Positions 35,302-44,438 of a DNA stretch of 64,000 nucleotides are shown piece by piece (the first letter of the stretch is position 1; each line of letters begins with the position of its first letter). The notes beneath the pieces were generated by a model. That model was not told the DNA's origin, ran no database searches, and saw only the letters and a list, made by a program, of their open reading frames with translations. Source of the DNA: Saonia flava (lineage in GTDB: Bacteria; Bacteroidota; Bacteroidia; Flavobacteriales; Flavobacteriaceae); contig NZ_JAATJJ010000001.1 in NCBI RefSeq assembly GCF_011927795.1, positions 1,799,062 through 1,863,061 on the forward strand. Reading direction: 5' to 3'. The translations under genes were made by a program, and so were the position numbers.

Positions 35302-36636
35302 TTACCTATCAAAAGTTAATCTTTGTGCATTTCTTTGCTCAGAAAATATGCCATTTTCATAGGCCAAATGGCCATTTACAAAAGTATGGGATATTTTAGA
35401 GTTAAAAGTAGCCCCTTCAAAAGGAGACCATCCACATTTATAAAAAATATTTTTTTTATCCACTTTCCATGGATCATCCCTATTTACCACAACTAAATCG
35501 GCAAAATATCCTTCCCTAATAAATCCGCGCTTAGTAATTTGAAAAAGTTTTGCCGGATTGTGACACATTTTCTCCACCACCTTTTCCAAAGGAATTTTAC
35601 CTTCTTTACACTTCTCCAACATGGCCGGCAAGGCATGTTGCACCAATGGTCCGCCAGATGGGGCTTTGGTATATACATTGTCTTTTTCTTCTAGGGTATG
35701 TGGCGCATGGTCTGTTGCCACAACATCTATTCTGTCATCCAAAAGAGCCTTCCATAACAGTTCGCGGTCGTTCGCTGTTTTAACTGCAGGATTCCATTTT
35801 ATAAGAGTCCCTTTACTTTCATAGTCAACATCGGAAAACCAAAGATGGTGAAGGCATACCTCGGCAGTAATTTTCTTTTTTTCCAAAGGAATATCATTTC
35901 TAAAAAGAGCTGTTTCAATTCCTGTAGAAACATGAAAAACGTGCAATCTTGCCCCGGTTTTTTTAGCTAAAGCAATAGCTTTCGAAGAAGATAAATAGCA
36001 GGCCTCGGCACTTCTAATTATTGGATGGTATTTTATTGGAATATCATCCCCATATAACCCTTTATACTTTGCTATATTCTCCCTAATGGTAGATTCATCC
36101 TCACAATGAGCAGAAATAACCATTTCGGTGTTTTTAAAAATTTTTTCAATTACTTCTTCATTATCAACCAACATATTCCCGGTGGAAGATCCCAAAAATA
36201 ATTTTACTCCAGAACAAGCATTCCTATCCAATTTTTTCAATTCTTCCAAATTATCATTGGTGCCACCAAACAAAAAGGAATAATTGGCATAGGAAGTTTT
36301 GGAAGCCATATTAAATTTTTCTTCCAACTTCTTTATCGTTGTGGTCTGTGGAATTGTATTGGGCTGCTCCATAAACGATGTAATTCCACCCGCAATGGCC
36401 GCTCTACTCTCCGTCTCAATGTTTCCTTTATGAGTAAGGCCAGGCTCCCTAAAATGCACTTGGTCATCTATTACTCCGGGCAATACATAATTTCCTTCAA
36501 CATCAATGACTTTGGCAGTTGTGTCACTTATGTCCTTATCTATTTTTAGAATAATGTTTCCCTGTAAAAGAATATCAGCTTTAAACTGAGTTCCTTCATT
36601 TACTACAACTGCATTTTTAATCAATATTTTATCCAT
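35302..36636 (-). CDS. pyrC: Dihydroorotase (class I type), HxH motif altered to QxH
   Basis: 444 residues of the amidohydrolase fold. Metal and substrate residues include Lys in GVKLFLGSSTGNM (the carboxylated Lys), His in SAHCEDE, His in LHVFHVSTG, Asp in VVATDHAPH, and the FREPG substrate loop. The first metal motif, normally HxH, reads DDQVHFREPG: Gln59 replaces the first His and His61 is kept. I believe this form is shared by flavobacterial dihydroorotases. The enzyme closes carbamoyl-aspartate to dihydroorotate in pyrimidine synthesis. It overlaps the upstream glycosyltransferase by 8 bp, so translation is coupled. Confidence 0.9.
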   Translation of the reverse strand: MDKILIKNAVVVNEGTQFKADILLQGNIILKIDKDISDTTAKVIDVEGNYVLPGVIDDQVHFREPGLTHKGNIETESRAAIAGGITSFMEQPNTIPQTTTIKKLEEKFNMASKTSYANYSFLFGGTNDNLEELKKLDRNACSGVKLFLGSSTGNMLVDNEEVIEKIFKNTEMVISAHCEDESTIRENIAKYKGLYGDDIPIKYHPIIRSAEACYLSSSKAIALAKKTGARLHVFHVSTGIETALFRNDIPLEKKKITAEVCLHHLWFSDVDYESKGTLIKWNPAVKTANDRELLWKALLDDRIDVVATDHAPHTLEEKDNVYTKAPSGGPLVQHALPAMLEKCKEGKIPLEKVVEKMCHNPAKLFQITKRGFIREGYFADLVVVNRDDPWKVDKKNIFYKCGWSPFEGATFNSKISHTFVNGHLAYENGIFSEQRNAQRLTFDR

Positions 36637-37366
36637 TCCAATATTTTCTTCTTTGAAATATACTTGATAGTTTCATTGAAATCACCCCAAAAATGGCTTC
36701 CCCTACAATGGATGAACTCATTTTGGATTTTCCATGTACCCTATCCGTAAAAATAATGGAGACCTCTTGAATATTGTATTTTTTGAGGTAAGCCCTGTAT
36801 TTCATTTCAATCTGAAAAGCATAGCCTATAAACTTGACCGCTTCAAGATTTATATCCTCCAAAACTTTTCTTTTATAGCATACAAAACCTGCTGTTGGGT
36901 CATGCACCTTCATACCTGTTATCATTTTTACATAAAAAGAGGCTCCATAAGAAAGTAAAATTCTGTATAAAGGCCAGTTCACTACGTTAACCCCTTTTTT
37001 ATAACGAGAACCCACGGCTACATCTGCCCCATCCGCACACGCCCTGTACAATCGCAATAAGTCATCTGGTCGATGGGAAAAATCGGCATCCATTTCAAAA
37101 ATATAATCATACTTTTTTGCAATAGCCCATTTAAACCCATGGATATAGGCCGTTCCCAAACCTGCCTTTTCTTTGCGTACTTCCAAAAACAAATTATTTG
37201 GGAACTCTTTCTGAAGTACCTGAACCCTTTCAGCAGTGCCATCTGGCGAATTATCATCCACCACCAAAATATGGAACTCTTTTTTAAGATCCAAAACAGC
37301 TCTTATAATGGCCTCAATATTTTCAATCTCGTTGTAAGTGGGTATAATGACTAGGCTGTCTACCAT
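36629..37366 (-). CDS. Polyprenol-phosphate mannose synthase-like glycosyltransferase (GT2)
   Basis: 245 residues, the length of soluble dolichol-phosphate-mannose synthases of the DPM1/Ppm1 kind. Motifs are VIIPTYNEIENIEAII, VDDNSPDGTAE, the DXD in FEMDADFSH and the acceptor-side KGVNVVNWP and DPTAGFVCY. It should transfer a sugar, probably mannose, from its GDP form to undecaprenyl/polyprenyl phosphate at the inner face of the inner membrane. The divergent gene 131 bp away is a GT39-type enzyme that uses polyprenyl-linked sugars, so the two may act in one pathway. Confidence 0.9.
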   Translation of the reverse strand: MVDSLVIIPTYNEIENIEAIIRAVLDLKKEFHILVVDDNSPDGTAERVQVLQKEFPNNLFLEVRKEKAGLGTAYIHGFKWAIAKKYDYIFEMDADFSHRPDDLLRLYRACADGADVAVGSRYKKGVNVVNWPLYRILLSYGASFYVKMITGMKVHDPTAGFVCYKRKVLEDINLEAVKFIGYAFQIEMKYRAYLKKYNIQEVSIIFTDRVHGKSKMSSSIVGEAIFGVISMKLSSIFQRRKYWNG

Positions 37367-37469
37367 TGAATCTTGACTATTTGAGCAAAAATAACACTTT
37401 AAAACCTGTAAAGAAATCCTTGTTAAACTTTATGATTTTTTTAAATACTCGCATAAGAGTGATTATTTG

Positions 37470-37477
37470 TAATTTTG
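37470..37477 (+). promoter_or_regulatory. Candidate -7 element of the GT39/DUF4271/hemD operon
   Basis: TAATTTTG matches TAnnTTTG and lies 20 bp before the GT39 ATG. No clear -33 element. Confidence 0.38.
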
Positions 37478-37497
37478 ACGCCAATTAAGCATCTGGA

Positions 37498-39168
37498 ATG
37501 ACAAATAAACTTCCCAAACTCTTTCTCTTATTTTTAGGCGCCATTTTTTTGTTGAATCTTCTGCAAGCACATTTAACAGAACTTATTTTTGATGAAGCCT
37601 ACTATTGGTATTATTCCCAGAATATGGACTGGGGATATTTTGACCACCCACCCATGGTGGCACTGTTGGTAAAACTAAGTAGTTATTTATTTGATGGTGA
37701 GCTGGGAGTTCGCTTTATGGGCTGTATTTTATCTACTGGAATATATATTGTCCTCTGGTTTATGATTGACTACCCTAAAAAGAAAGACTACATAGCCCAT
37801 TTCTTCGTTTTGGTGTTTTCCATGGGGCTTATGCATGCCTATGGATTTTTAACACTTCCAGACACACCTCTTTTATTTTTTACGGCATTGTTTTTATTGG
37901 TTTATAAACAATTCTTGCAAAAACCCTCCTATTTTTTGTCCATTCTATTGGGTGTTGTGATGGCTGCTTTAATGTATAGTAAATATCATGCTGTTTTGGT
38001 TATCATTTTTGTATTGTTATCCAACCTTAAATTAATACTGAACAAATATGCCTGGGTTGGGGTAATTGTAGCTTTACTTTGTTATGTACCGCATTTTATG
38101 TGGTTATATGAGAATGATTTTGTTCCTATAAAATATCATCTTTATGAGCGACCTAACCAAGCATATAATTTCTCAAAATTTACCTTAGGTTATTTTGTAA
38201 ACCTTATAGCAATATTGGGGCTTACTTTTCCTTGGATATATTGGGCATTGATTAAAACAAAAGCATCGGATAAATTTACCAAGGCACTTCTTTTCTTATC
38301 GTATGGTGTTATTATTTTCTTCTTTATTTCCAGTTTTAATAGACGCATACAAACCCAATGGATTATTATCATTTCAATACCACTGGCCATTCTCGCTTTT
38401 AATTTTTTAATACAAAACCAAACTGCAAAAAAATGGCTTTTTAGAATAGGGATTGTCAACATTGTGGTATTATTATTTCTTAGAATTGGCCTGGTACACG
38501 AGCCCTTGTTCCCTGTCACCTATGAGACTCACGGAAACAAAAATTGGGTAGGGAGCCTTTACTCCCAAGTGGGTGAGACCCCCGTTGTTTTTGAAAATTC
38601 ATACCGTTTGGCACCCATGTATTCTTTTTATTCTGGTAGCACTTCTTTCTCTCTTAACAATATGTTCTATAGAAAGAATCAATATTCCATTGATAGTTCC
38701 GAGGATAAGGTTCAACATAAAAAAGTTGTATATGTGTCCAAATACATGAAAAAAGGTGATGTTTCCTTTTTTAGCAATGATAGCACAATCTATTATGGGA
38801 GGTATATTGAAAATTTTGAGTCTTTTAGAAAAATAAAATCTATTATAGGTGATAGCGAAGAAATTGACTTGAAAGAAAAAACCGATCTTCAATTAAAAAT
38901 ATACAATCCTTATAAGGAAGATATTCCAATTGAAAAACTAAAGTTTAATGGTATATTTCTTAACAAGCACAAGCAGGTTATGGAACAAAATCCCATTGAA
39001 ACCACTCCATTGCTGCCGGATATAAAAAACCTCAAAACAAATGACACGACCATTTTTATTTTTAATTTACCCAAACCAAAAACCGAGAATCTGGGGTATT
39101 TTAAAGTAGGCGTTTCGGAAAATGGTTTACTGTATGGCCTTAATGGAGAAAATATAAAATTAAAATAA
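37498..39168 (+). CDS. GT39/ArnT-like membrane glycosyltransferase
   Basis: 556 residues with about 10-12 membrane helices in the first 350. The catalytic first loop reads LIFDEAYYWYYSQ (Asp-Glu, about 29-41) and WGYFDHPPMVALL, the diagnostic pattern of PMT/ArnT enzymes, which use polyprenyl-phosphate sugars. A soluble periplasmic C-terminal domain (about 355-556) is beta-rich. Substrate may be lipid A, a glycan or a protein; unknown. The polyprenyl-phosphate-mannose synthase encoded divergently could supply its donor. The stop overlaps the next ATG (TAATG). Confidence 0.88.
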   Translation: MTNKLPKLFLLFLGAIFLLNLLQAHLTELIFDEAYYWYYSQNMDWGYFDHPPMVALLVKLSSYLFDGELGVRFMGCILSTGIYIVLWFMIDYPKKKDYIAHFFVLVFSMGLMHAYGFLTLPDTPLLFFTALFLLVYKQFLQKPSYFLSILLGVVMAALMYSKYHAVLVIIFVLLSNLKLILNKYAWVGVIVALLCYVPHFMWLYENDFVPIKYHLYERPNQAYNFSKFTLGYFVNLIAILGLTFPWIYWALIKTKASDKFTKALLFLSYGVIIFFFISSFNRRIQTQWIIIISIPLAILAFNFLIQNQTAKKWLFRIGIVNIVVLLFLRIGLVHEPLFPVTYETHGNKNWVGSLYSQVGETPVVFENSYRLAPMYSFYSGSTSFSLNNMFYRKNQYSIDSSEDKVQHKKVVYVSKYMKKGDVSFFSNDSTIYYGRYIENFESFRKIKSIIGDSEEIDLKEKTDLQLKIYNPYKEDIPIEKLKFNGIFLNKHKQVMEQNPIETTPLLPDIKNLKTNDTTIFIFNLPKPKTENLGYFKVGVSENGLLYGLNGENIKLK

Positions 39169-39824
39169 TGGAACCTATCCAAAGAACCTTTGACTCTCTA
39201 GATTGGATTACTGTTATCCTTTTTTCCAGTCTAGTTTTTATTGTGATTGCCAAAGGTGTGTTCTATAACAGGTTTATGGACTTTATAATTTTGCCTTTTA
39301 ACAACAAGTATATTTTTATGTACGGTAAAAAGGAAAAACTTTTGAATTGGTTCCAAATATTTGTTACTGTATTCCAAATAATTAACTTTTCCCTTTTTAT
39401 ATATCTTGTATATAATATTTTCAATCAAACGAATAACAGTTCATCCCTAACGTTCTATTTTACAATATTGGGATTGTTGGTCCTATTTATGATAATCAAA
39501 ATACTCCTACAGTATGGCAATGGTTATGTCTTTAATTCGGGAAACGTTATCTCGCAATTTGTTTTTAAAAAGCTATCCTATTTAAACTATAGTGGTATTT
39601 TAATGTTCTTTTTCAATGTAATGTTGTGCTATGTCTTTAAAGGCTCAAAATCTATTGTTTATTTAAGTATTGTCTTAATTCTTTTAATAAATGTAATGGG
39701 TTGGTTAACAGCTCTAAGAAATCATCAAAAATTTTTAAGAGCTAATTTTTTCTATTTTATTTTGTACCTTTGCGCACTCGAAATTGCACCCTTTGTGATA
39801 ATTGGAAGCTATCTAAAAGATTAA
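39168..39824 (+). CDS. DUF4271 membrane protein
   Basis: 218 residues with about six membrane helices; no charged catalytic motif. It matches the Bacteroidota DUF4271 family in length, in its hydrophobic pattern, and in always preceding the uroporphyrinogen-III-synthase-like gene. Function unknown. The ATG overlaps the GT39 stop by one base and it ends 6 bp before hemD, so the three are co-translated. Confidence 0.8.
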   Translation: MEPIQRTFDSLDWITVILFSSLVFIVIAKGVFYNRFMDFIILPFNNKYIFMYGKKEKLLNWFQIFVTVFQIINFSLFIYLVYNIFNQTNNSSSLTFYFTILGLLVLFMIIKILLQYGNGYVFNSGNVISQFVFKKLSYLNYSGILMFFFNVMLCYVFKGSKSIVYLSIVLILLINVMGWLTALRNHQKFLRANFFYFILYLCALEIAPFVIIGSYLKD

Positions 39825-39830
39825 CGGACT

Positions 39831-40577
39831 ATGAAAGTAAAGACGATTTTGGTGTCTCAACCAGAACCAAAAATGGAGAACTCCCCTTATTCACGACTTA
39901 TAGAAAAAGAGAAGGTCAAGGTAGATTTTATTCCCTTTATTCATGTAGAAGGTGTAGATGCAAAAGAGGTTAGGCAGCAAAAAATAGACCCTAAAAATTA
40001 TACTGCCATTATTCTTACCAGCAGAAATTCTGTAGATCACTTTTTTAGAATTGCTGAAGAAATGCGCTTTAAAGTTCCGGACTCTATGAAATATTTTTGC
40101 CAGTCTGAAGCTGTTGCCTACTATCTTCAAAAATATGTAGTCTATAGAAAGCGTAAAATTTATGTTGGGAAAAGAAATTTTAACGAATTGGTTCCCTTAT
40201 TTAAAAAATACAAGGAAGAAAAATTCCTTTTGCCATCATCTGACGTTTTAAAACCTATTGTTCCAGAAACTTTAAATGAATTAGGCATTGATTGGACAAG
40301 AGGAGTTTTTTATAAAACAGTTATTAGTGACCTATCAAAACTAAGAGACGTTTATTATGATGTTTTGGTATTCTTCAGTCCATCTGGAATAGAATCCCTT
40401 CTTAAAAATTTCCCTGACTTTGAACAAAATGATACCAGAATAGCGGTATTTGGCAATTCAACTGTAAAAGCAGCAACTGATGCAGGACTTAGAATAGACA
40501 TCCAAGCGCCAACACCCGAGACACCCTCTATGACCATGGCTTTACAAAAGTATATTACTGTAGCGAATAAGAAATAA
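39831..40577 (+). CDS. hemD: Uroporphyrinogen-III synthase (HemD-like)
   Basis: 248 residues of the two-lobed HemD fold: ILVSQPEPK at the N-terminus, the inter-lobe segments ILTSRNSVDHFF (about 62-73) and VFFSPSGIESLLKNFP (about 180-196), and IAVFGNSTVKAATDAG (about 204-219). These correspond to the TS/N and G-x-T contact residues of the family. It converts hydroxymethylbilane to uroporphyrinogen III for haem and sirohaem. The family is poorly conserved in sequence, so the call depends on fold pattern and on its usual place next to DUF4271. Confidence 0.83.
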   Translation: MKVKTILVSQPEPKMENSPYSRLIEKEKVKVDFIPFIHVEGVDAKEVRQQKIDPKNYTAIILTSRNSVDHFFRIAEEMRFKVPDSMKYFCQSEAVAYYLQKYVVYRKRKIYVGKRNFNELVPLFKKYKEEKFLLPSSDVLKPIVPETLNELGIDWTRGVFYKTVISDLSKLRDVYYDVLVFFSPSGIESLLKNFPDFEQNDTRIAVFGNSTVKAATDAGLRIDIQAPTPETPSMTMALQKYITVANKK

Positions 40578-40693
40578 CTCTCTATCTAGTTTCGAAAAAT
40601 TGTGCTGTTCACAACTTTTTAAGGGTATATTTTTATATTTATAACAATTTGATACCTTAGTGTTTCGTTTTAAACACTAAAAGGACTCAATAT

Positions 40694-42067
40694 ATGTTGC
40701 GGAATATTCTTCTAATTGGCGCTGGAAAATCCACTTCTTTTCTTATAGATTACTTTTTAAATAAATCTGAGGAAGAAAATCTGTATTTAACCATAGGAGA
40801 TCTATATCCAGAAAATATCTCAGATAAAATAAGGTCTCACTACCATTGCACAGTTCTAGAGTTAGACATTTTCAATGATGAGAATCGAATCAAAACAATA
40901 AAACAGGCAGATATTGTTGTTTCCATGCTTCCACCAAGACTTCACATAAAAGTGGCCAAAGATTGTATTGCACATTCTAAACATTTGGTTACAGCATCCT
41001 ATGTAAGTGATGAATTAAAAGAACTTGACCCATCTGTTAAGGAAAAAGGGTTGGTTTTTATGAACGAAATAGGAGTGGATCCAGGTATTGACCACATGAG
41101 TGCCATGGAAATTCTAGATGACATCCGTGAAAAGGAAGGAAAAATAATTCTTTTTGAGTCTTTTACAGGTGGGTTGGTAGCTCCAGAAAATGACAATAAT
41201 CTATGGAACTATAAGTTTACATGGAACCCAAGAAATGTAGTAGTTGCCGGACAAGGAGGTACTGCTAAATTTATTCAAGAAGGGACGTACAAATATATTC
41301 CCTACCATAGACTTTTTAGAAGAACAGAGTTTATGAATATTGATGGGTATGGAAAATTTGAGGCCTATGCCAATAGGGACTCTTTAAAGTATAGGAGTGC
41401 ATATGGATTAGACAATGCGCTTACGCTCTACAGAGGCACAATGAGAAGGGTAGGGTTTTCCAAAGCTTGGAACATGTTTGTACAGTTGGGACTAACAGAC
41501 GATAACTATACGCTGGAAAACTCTGAAGGAATGAGTTATAGAGAATTTATAAATCTCTTTCTTCCCTATTCCCCAACAGACTCTGTAGAATTAAAAATGC
41601 GACACTATCTTAAAATAGACCAAGATGATATTATGTGGGAAAAATTAATGGAGCTCAATCTATTTGATTCACATAAAATTATACCGCTACAAAATGCCAC
41701 TCCCGCACAAGTGCTTCAATATATTCTAGAAGATAGTTGGACCTTAAAAGAAGATGAAAAAGATATGATTGTTATGTACCATAAGTTTGGTTATGAACTC
41801 AATGGTAAAAAACAGCAAATTGATGCCAGTCTGGTTGTAATTGGCAAAGACAGAACCTACACTGCCATGGCAAAAACAGTAGGACTGCCTGTGGCAATTG
41901 CCACTTTATTGATTTTGAACAAAAAGATAACCACTCCTGGTGTACAAATCCCTATCACTAAAGAGGTTTACCAGCCCATTCTTGCTGAATTAAAAGAATA
42001 TGGCATTACTTTCAAAGCCAAAAGCGTGCCCTATTTAGGATACAATCCAGATTCTGTAGCAGGTTAA
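40694..42067 (+). CDS. Saccharopine-dehydrogenase-family reductase
   Basis: 457 residues: an N-terminal Rossmann fold with LLIGAGKSTSFLIDYF (about 4-19), the second-strand region LTIGDLYPE, ADIVVSMLPPRLH (about 75-87), then the saccharopine-type catalytic domain with MNEIGVDPGIDHMSAME (about 123-139) and FTGGLVAPE. The family covers saccharopine reductase (LYS9 type) and lysine 6-dehydrogenase. The neighbouring Lrp-type regulator, 48 bp downstream, hints at an amino-acid (lysine) role. I cannot separate saccharopine formation from breakdown. Confidence 0.85.
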   Translation: MLRNILLIGAGKSTSFLIDYFLNKSEEENLYLTIGDLYPENISDKIRSHYHCTVLELDIFNDENRIKTIKQADIVVSMLPPRLHIKVAKDCIAHSKHLVTASYVSDELKELDPSVKEKGLVFMNEIGVDPGIDHMSAMEILDDIREKEGKIILFESFTGGLVAPENDNNLWNYKFTWNPRNVVVAGQGGTAKFIQEGTYKYIPYHRLFRRTEFMNIDGYGKFEAYANRDSLKYRSAYGLDNALTLYRGTMRRVGFSKAWNMFVQLGLTDDNYTLENSEGMSYREFINLFLPYSPTDSVELKMRHYLKIDQDDIMWEKLMELNLFDSHKIIPLQNATPAQVLQYILEDSWTLKEDEKDMIVMYHKFGYELNGKKQQIDASLVVIGKDRTYTAMAKTVGLPVAIATLLILNKKITTPGVQIPITKEVYQPILAELKEYGITFKAKSVPYLGYNPDSVAG

Positions 42068-42115
42068 TATTTATTACTTATTTGGTATATTTATCTTTAA
42101 AATGAAATATTAAAG

Positions 42116-42586
42116 ATGAAATCTACTAACGAAAAAGTTAAGATTGATGGAATTGACAAAAAAATTCTAAGATTTCTGATGCAAGATGCCCGTAAACCCA
42201 TTTTGGAAATTGCAAGAAACATCGGCATATCAGGTGCAGCGATACACCAAAGATTGCGAAAACTGGAAAGTTCTGGCCTAATTGCAGGTTCCAAGTTTAT
42301 TATAAACCCCAAAGTCATGGGATATACTACCATGGCCTATATTGGTATCTTCTTGGACAAAGCCATGAGCAACCCTATTGCGGTTAAAGAATTAGAAAAA
42401 ATACCAGAAGTTCTAGAGTGTCATTACACCACAGGGAATTGGTCCATCCTAATAAAAGTCCTCTGCAGGGACAATGAGCACCTTATGCATGTTTTAAATC
42501 ATAATATCCAGAAAATAGAAGGTGTATCTCGCACAGAAACCTTTATTTCCTTACAGCAGCAAATTGAAAGGCAGATTCAAATTTAA
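42116..42586 (+). CDS. Lrp/AsnC-family transcriptional regulator
   Basis: 156 residues: winged helix-turn-helix (about 11-60: IDKKILRFLMQDARKP, IARNIGISGAAIHQRLRKLESSGLI) and an AsnC/RAM ligand domain (about 75-156) with AYIGIFLD, VLECHYTTGNWSILIKV and the closing helix. These proteins form dimers and octamers and respond to amino acids. The saccharopine-dehydrogenase-like gene just upstream is the likeliest target or co-regulated gene. Confidence 0.92.
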   Translation: MKSTNEKVKIDGIDKKILRFLMQDARKPILEIARNIGISGAAIHQRLRKLESSGLIAGSKFIINPKVMGYTTMAYIGIFLDKAMSNPIAVKELEKIPEVLECHYTTGNWSILIKVLCRDNEHLMHVLNHNIQKIEGVSRTETFISLQQQIERQIQI

Positions 42587-42618
42587 TTTGTATTCAATCT
42601 AAATAAATACTAGATTTG
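42587..42618 (+). promoter_or_regulatory. Two-part Bacteroidota promoter (-33 TTTG, -7 TAGATTTG)
   Basis: TTTG at 42587-42590, 20 bases, then TAGATTTG at 42611-42618. Both elements and spacing match the sigma-ABfr consensus. The ATG at 42623 lies four bases after the -7 element, so the transcript should have little or no leader. Confidence 0.6.
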
Positions 42619-42622
42619 TCCC

Positions 42623-42943
42623 ATGAAAGTGGTTTACAAATCTGAATTCTACACTCTATATCAGTCCAAGAAGGACCGCTATCATTATTTGGATATGGGA
42701 CAAAAAACAGTGCGTTTGTCTTTTTGCCAGCTATTGGCCCTAAGGCATAAAGTACTAAGCATTCCTATTGAAAATCATTTTGATTCCTATTCTAATCAGC
42801 ACGGTTTTGAAGTTTTGATGCTTTGCAACAAAGAACATCTTTTTGTGCTTAACACTTTAGAAGTTCTGGATTTAAAAAATTTAGTGGAAAACAGTCTTTC
42901 CGCCATGGGGGTATCTTCCAAAAGTGTTCTCTTACTGCAATAG
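42623..42943 (+). CDS. Conserved small protein of unknown function
   Basis: 106 residues, no signal peptide and no membrane helix. It alternates short beta strands and helices (VVYKSEFYTLYQSKKD, YHYLDMGQKTVRLSFCQLLALRHKV, FEVLMLCNKEHLFVLNTLEVLDLKNLV). Three Cys/Met residues have no metal-motif spacing. I do not recognise the family, though proteins of this size and pattern are familiar as unnamed flavobacterial genes. It has its own promoter, which overlaps the Lrp stop, and lies 102 bp before ferritin. Confidence 0.7.
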   Translation: MKVVYKSEFYTLYQSKKDRYHYLDMGQKTVRLSFCQLLALRHKVLSIPIENHFDSYSNQHGFEVLMLCNKEHLFVLNTLEVLDLKNLVENSLSAMGVSSKSVLLLQ

Positions 42944-43045
42944 CCACAGTTTTTTCCTGTTAACAAACAATCTAAAGCTAAATTCAAATTAACATTTCTC
43001 TTACTTTGCCTTTCTTTATTTTGTAATTTTGAGAAAAATAATAGT

Positions 43046-43564
43046 ATGAAAGACATTGCAAGACAAAATATGAGCATAAAGGTAGAGTCCATGGATTTAC
43101 TCAATGGACAAATCAAAATGGAGGCTCATGCATCGGCTATCTACTTGGCCATGGCTTCATGGTGCGAACAAAATGGTTTTTTTACAAGCGCAAAATTTTT
43201 CTATAAGCAAACAGAAGAAGAGCGTGGACATATGATGAAAATTTTTCAATTTTTGGTTGATGTTGGGGGAAACCCTATTTCTCCAGAAGTAAAGAATATA
43301 AACCACGATTACTCTTCAATTGTTGACGTGTTTGAAACCACTTTAGAGCACGAAGTTGCAGTAACAAAGTCTATTCATAATATTGTCCTAAAGGCACGAG
43401 AATTAGGCGACATTACAACCGAGCGCTTTTTAGATTGGTTTGTTTTAGAACAAGTAGAAGAAGAAAACACCATTCGTGATATCTTGGATATGATAGAAGT
43501 AACCGGTACGGAAGGAGTAGGATTACAAATGATTGACAACAAGGTCAACGACTGGATGGAATAA
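43046..43564 (+). CDS. ftnA: Bacterial ferritin (non-haem)
   Basis: 172 residues of the four-helix ferritin fold. All ferroxidase ligands known from E. coli FtnA are present: Glu26, Glu59 and His62 (EEERGH), Glu103 (LEHEV), Gln136 and Glu139 (EQVEEE). No haem Met as in bacterioferritin was identified. It stores iron as a 24-mer. A -7-like TAATTTTG lies at 43024-43031. An alternative in-frame ATG at 43070 would shorten it by eight residues. A strong hairpin terminator follows. Confidence 0.95.
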   Translation: MKDIARQNMSIKVESMDLLNGQIKMEAHASAIYLAMASWCEQNGFFTSAKFFYKQTEEERGHMMKIFQFLVDVGGNPISPEVKNINHDYSSIVDVFETTLEHEVAVTKSIHNIVLKARELGDITTERFLDWFVLEQVEEENTIRDILDMIEVTGTEGVGLQMIDNKVNDWME

Positions 43565-43587
43565 TATAACAGTATTGAATAGAAATC

Positions 43588-43620
43588 AAAAAACGGGACT
43601 TAATATAAGTCCCGTTTTTT
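43588..43620. terminator. Bidirectional rho-independent terminator
   Basis: AAAACGGGACTTA / TAAGTCCCGTTTT with a 3-base loop, flanked by As and Ts on both sides, between the convergent ferritin and zinc-peptidase genes. Confidence 0.92.
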
Positions 43621-43647
43621 ATTCCTTTTTAGGTAATATCTGCACTA

Positions 43648-44343
43648 TTAATCTCTACCTCCAAATACTTGGAATGCCCAATAAACTAAGGATGCCAATG
43701 CACCTAAAGCAGCAACCAAATATGTTCTTGCTGCCCATTTAAGAGCATCCTCAGAACCTTTATATTCTTCTGGTGTCACCACATTCTTGTTCTTTAACCA
43801 TGCCAAGGCCCTATTGCTTGCATCATACTCCACAGGTAATGTGATAAAACTGAACAAAGTGGCCAGCCCCATCATTACAAGACCCGCAATAGCAACATAA
43901 AACCCAAAACCAACCCCAGCAGCAGCCCCTAAAGCAAGTCCTCCAAAGACAATCCAAGTTGACATTCCCGAGGTAACACTCACCACGGGCACCAATTTAG
44001 AGCGCATGGTCAACCATTCATATGCTTGGGCATGTTGTACGGCATGTCCACATTCATGAGCAGCAACAGCCGCAGCCGCAGCATTACGTTGATTGTACAC
44101 CCCTTCACTCAAATTAACTGTTTTGCTTTTAGGGTTGTAGTGGTCTGTTAACATCCCTGCAGTGGATACCACCTTAACATCCCGTATACCATGATCGGAC
44201 AACATTTTCTCCGCAATCTCTGCGCCACTCATACCATTTTGCAAATGCACTTTGGAATATTTTTTAAACTTACTCTTTAATCGGCTACTTACCAACCAGC
44301 TTATCAGCGCTACAGCACCAATCAATATATAATATGTCATCAT
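43648..44343 (-). CDS. Membrane zinc metallopeptidase (YugP-like)
   Basis: 231 residues: an N-terminal membrane helix, the zinc motif AAHECGHAVQHAQ (HExxH, about 95-107), two further hydrophobic helices (about 125-165) and a C-terminal helix. This is the neutral zinc metallopeptidase type 2 family (YugP). The segment FITLPVEYDASNRALAWL is characteristic. Probably an inner-membrane protease; the substrate is unknown. Two successive ATG codons (44343, 44340) can serve as start. Confidence 0.88.
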   Translation of the reverse strand: MMTYYILIGAVALISWLVSSRLKSKFKKYSKVHLQNGMSGAEIAEKMLSDHGIRDVKVVSTAGMLTDHYNPKSKTVNLSEGVYNQRNAAAAAVAAHECGHAVQHAQAYEWLTMRSKLVPVVSVTSGMSTWIVFGGLALGAAAGVGFGFYVAIAGLVMMGLATLFSFITLPVEYDASNRALAWLKNKNVVTPEEYKGSEDALKWAARTYLVAALGALASLVYWAFQVFGGRD

Positions 44344-44385
44344 AATTTTAGTGTTTAAATTCTTTTTATAAATATACTTATAAAA

Positions 44386-44414
44386 GCAAAAACCCCGCCA
44401 AAATTAGCGAGGTT
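44386..44414 (-). terminator. Rho-independent terminator of alanine dehydrogenase
   Basis: On the minus strand, AACCTCGC and GCGGGGTT form an 8-bp stem (one G-U pair) followed by Ts, 25 bp after the ald stop. Confidence 0.75.
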
Positions 44415-44438
44415 CAATATTCTGACAAAATGTACTGT

